Assembly: GCF_928381705.1 (NCBI RefSeq)
Contig: NZ_CAKMSR010000004.1
Location: 157,650-221,649 of the forward strand
Origin: Rothia nasimurium
Lineage (GTDB): Bacteria; Actinomycetota; Actinomycetes; Actinomycetales; Micrococcaceae
Direction: 5' to 3'
DNA: 64,000 nt
Shown here: one piece after another, positions 63,842 through 64,000 of the stretch
How positions within the stretch are numbered: the first letter of the stretch is position 1
Layout: each line of letters begins with the position of its first letter
The notes under the pieces: generated by a model
Seen by the model: the letters and a program-made list of their open reading frames with translations, nothing else
Told to the model about the DNA's origin: nothing
The model's database searches: none
Translations under genes and position numbers: made by a program

Positions 63842-64000
63842 GGCAGGCAAGACTTTACCTACACAAAGAGGGGCGGCTCTAGCGCCACTAAACGCAAGCC
63901 GTTAGGGGCCACATCTGTTATTCGTGCCCATGAGGTACTAGCGGGCATTCTTGAGAATGCTGTTACTGACCGGCTTATTTTGGTGAACCCTGCTAGGGGT
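63842..64000 (+). pseudogene. Tyrosine recombinase (integrase) fragment, runs off the window
   Basis: The frame directly after the rnc stop is open to the window end and reads KRKPLGATSVIRAHEVLAGI and then LENAVTDRLILVNPARG. This matches the N-terminal core-binding domain of phage-type tyrosine recombinases, where helices with RAH-x3-AGIL-x2-AV and NPARG are usual. There is no start codon (first TTG at 63980) and no room for the first integrase domain. It is therefore probably a truncated remnant of an integrated element. The catalytic domain, if present, lies outside the window. Confidence 0.6.

Overview
The window is chromosomal DNA from a moderately high-GC actinobacterium of the Micrococcaceae, most like Rothia. 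This is inferred from the mycothiol-dependent dehydrogenase (mscR), the gene order murA-plsC-gpsA-ddl-DUF3515-thiL-DhaL-recG-rsmD-coaD-yceD-rpmF-rnc, and the protein sequences. It holds about 54 protein-coding features, 5 tRNA genes, many intrinsic terminators and several regulatory elements. I see no CRISPR array, rRNA or intact insertion sequence.

Layout. 1-5659: sbcD (5' end outside the window), sbcC and an MFS permease. 5752-13791, mostly minus strand: a metallo-beta-lactamase hydrolase with mscR, an alpha/beta hydrolase with a YihY-type membrane protein, malate:quinone oxidoreductase, a peptide-type solute-binding lipoprotein, tRNA-Leu and a Bcp peroxiredoxin. 13992-14847: a MarR regulator and tRNA-Lys. 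15633-23000: the ilvBNC operon behind a leader-peptide attenuator, then serA and metG. 23098-30681: a Tat-exported SGNH hydrolase, a lipoprotein, and a MacB/FtsX-type ABC exporter with a two-component system; the exporter and the kinase gene share a 16-bp operator. 30805-35993: thrC, an AT-rich acyltransferase, leuB and ilvE. 36004-37997: an ABC-F gene between two copies of a palindromic repeat. 38034-41217: an FAH-family enzyme, gltX, tRNA-Gln and two identical tRNA-Glu genes. 41326-44850: a pair of membrane GTPases. 45072-48072: an IclR regulator divergent from leuCD. 48292-63841: cell-envelope, lipid, thiamine, DNA-repair and ribosome genes. The last 160 bases carry an integrase-like fragment where mutM would be expected.

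How the genes fit together. Branched-chain amino acid synthesis is spread over three blocks (ilvBNC, leuB-ilvE, leuCD). At least three control layers are visible: attenuation at ilvB, a shared 15-mer upstream of ilvC and leuB, and an IclR (LtbR/NdgR-like) regulator beside leuCD. Many promoters place a TANNNT -10 box 6-7 nt before the start codon, which suggests frequent leaderless transcription.

Most notable observations: (i) the 9-mer GGCGTCCGC and its 7-mer core are strongly over-represented and also occur as inverted pairs in terminators, like DNA-uptake sequences of other bacteria; (ii) the exporter ATPase is broken by one extra base in a C6 tract; (iii) yceD appears to start at ATT; (iv) long palindromic elements recur at gene ends. 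All statements come from reading the sequence by eye; no database search was made.
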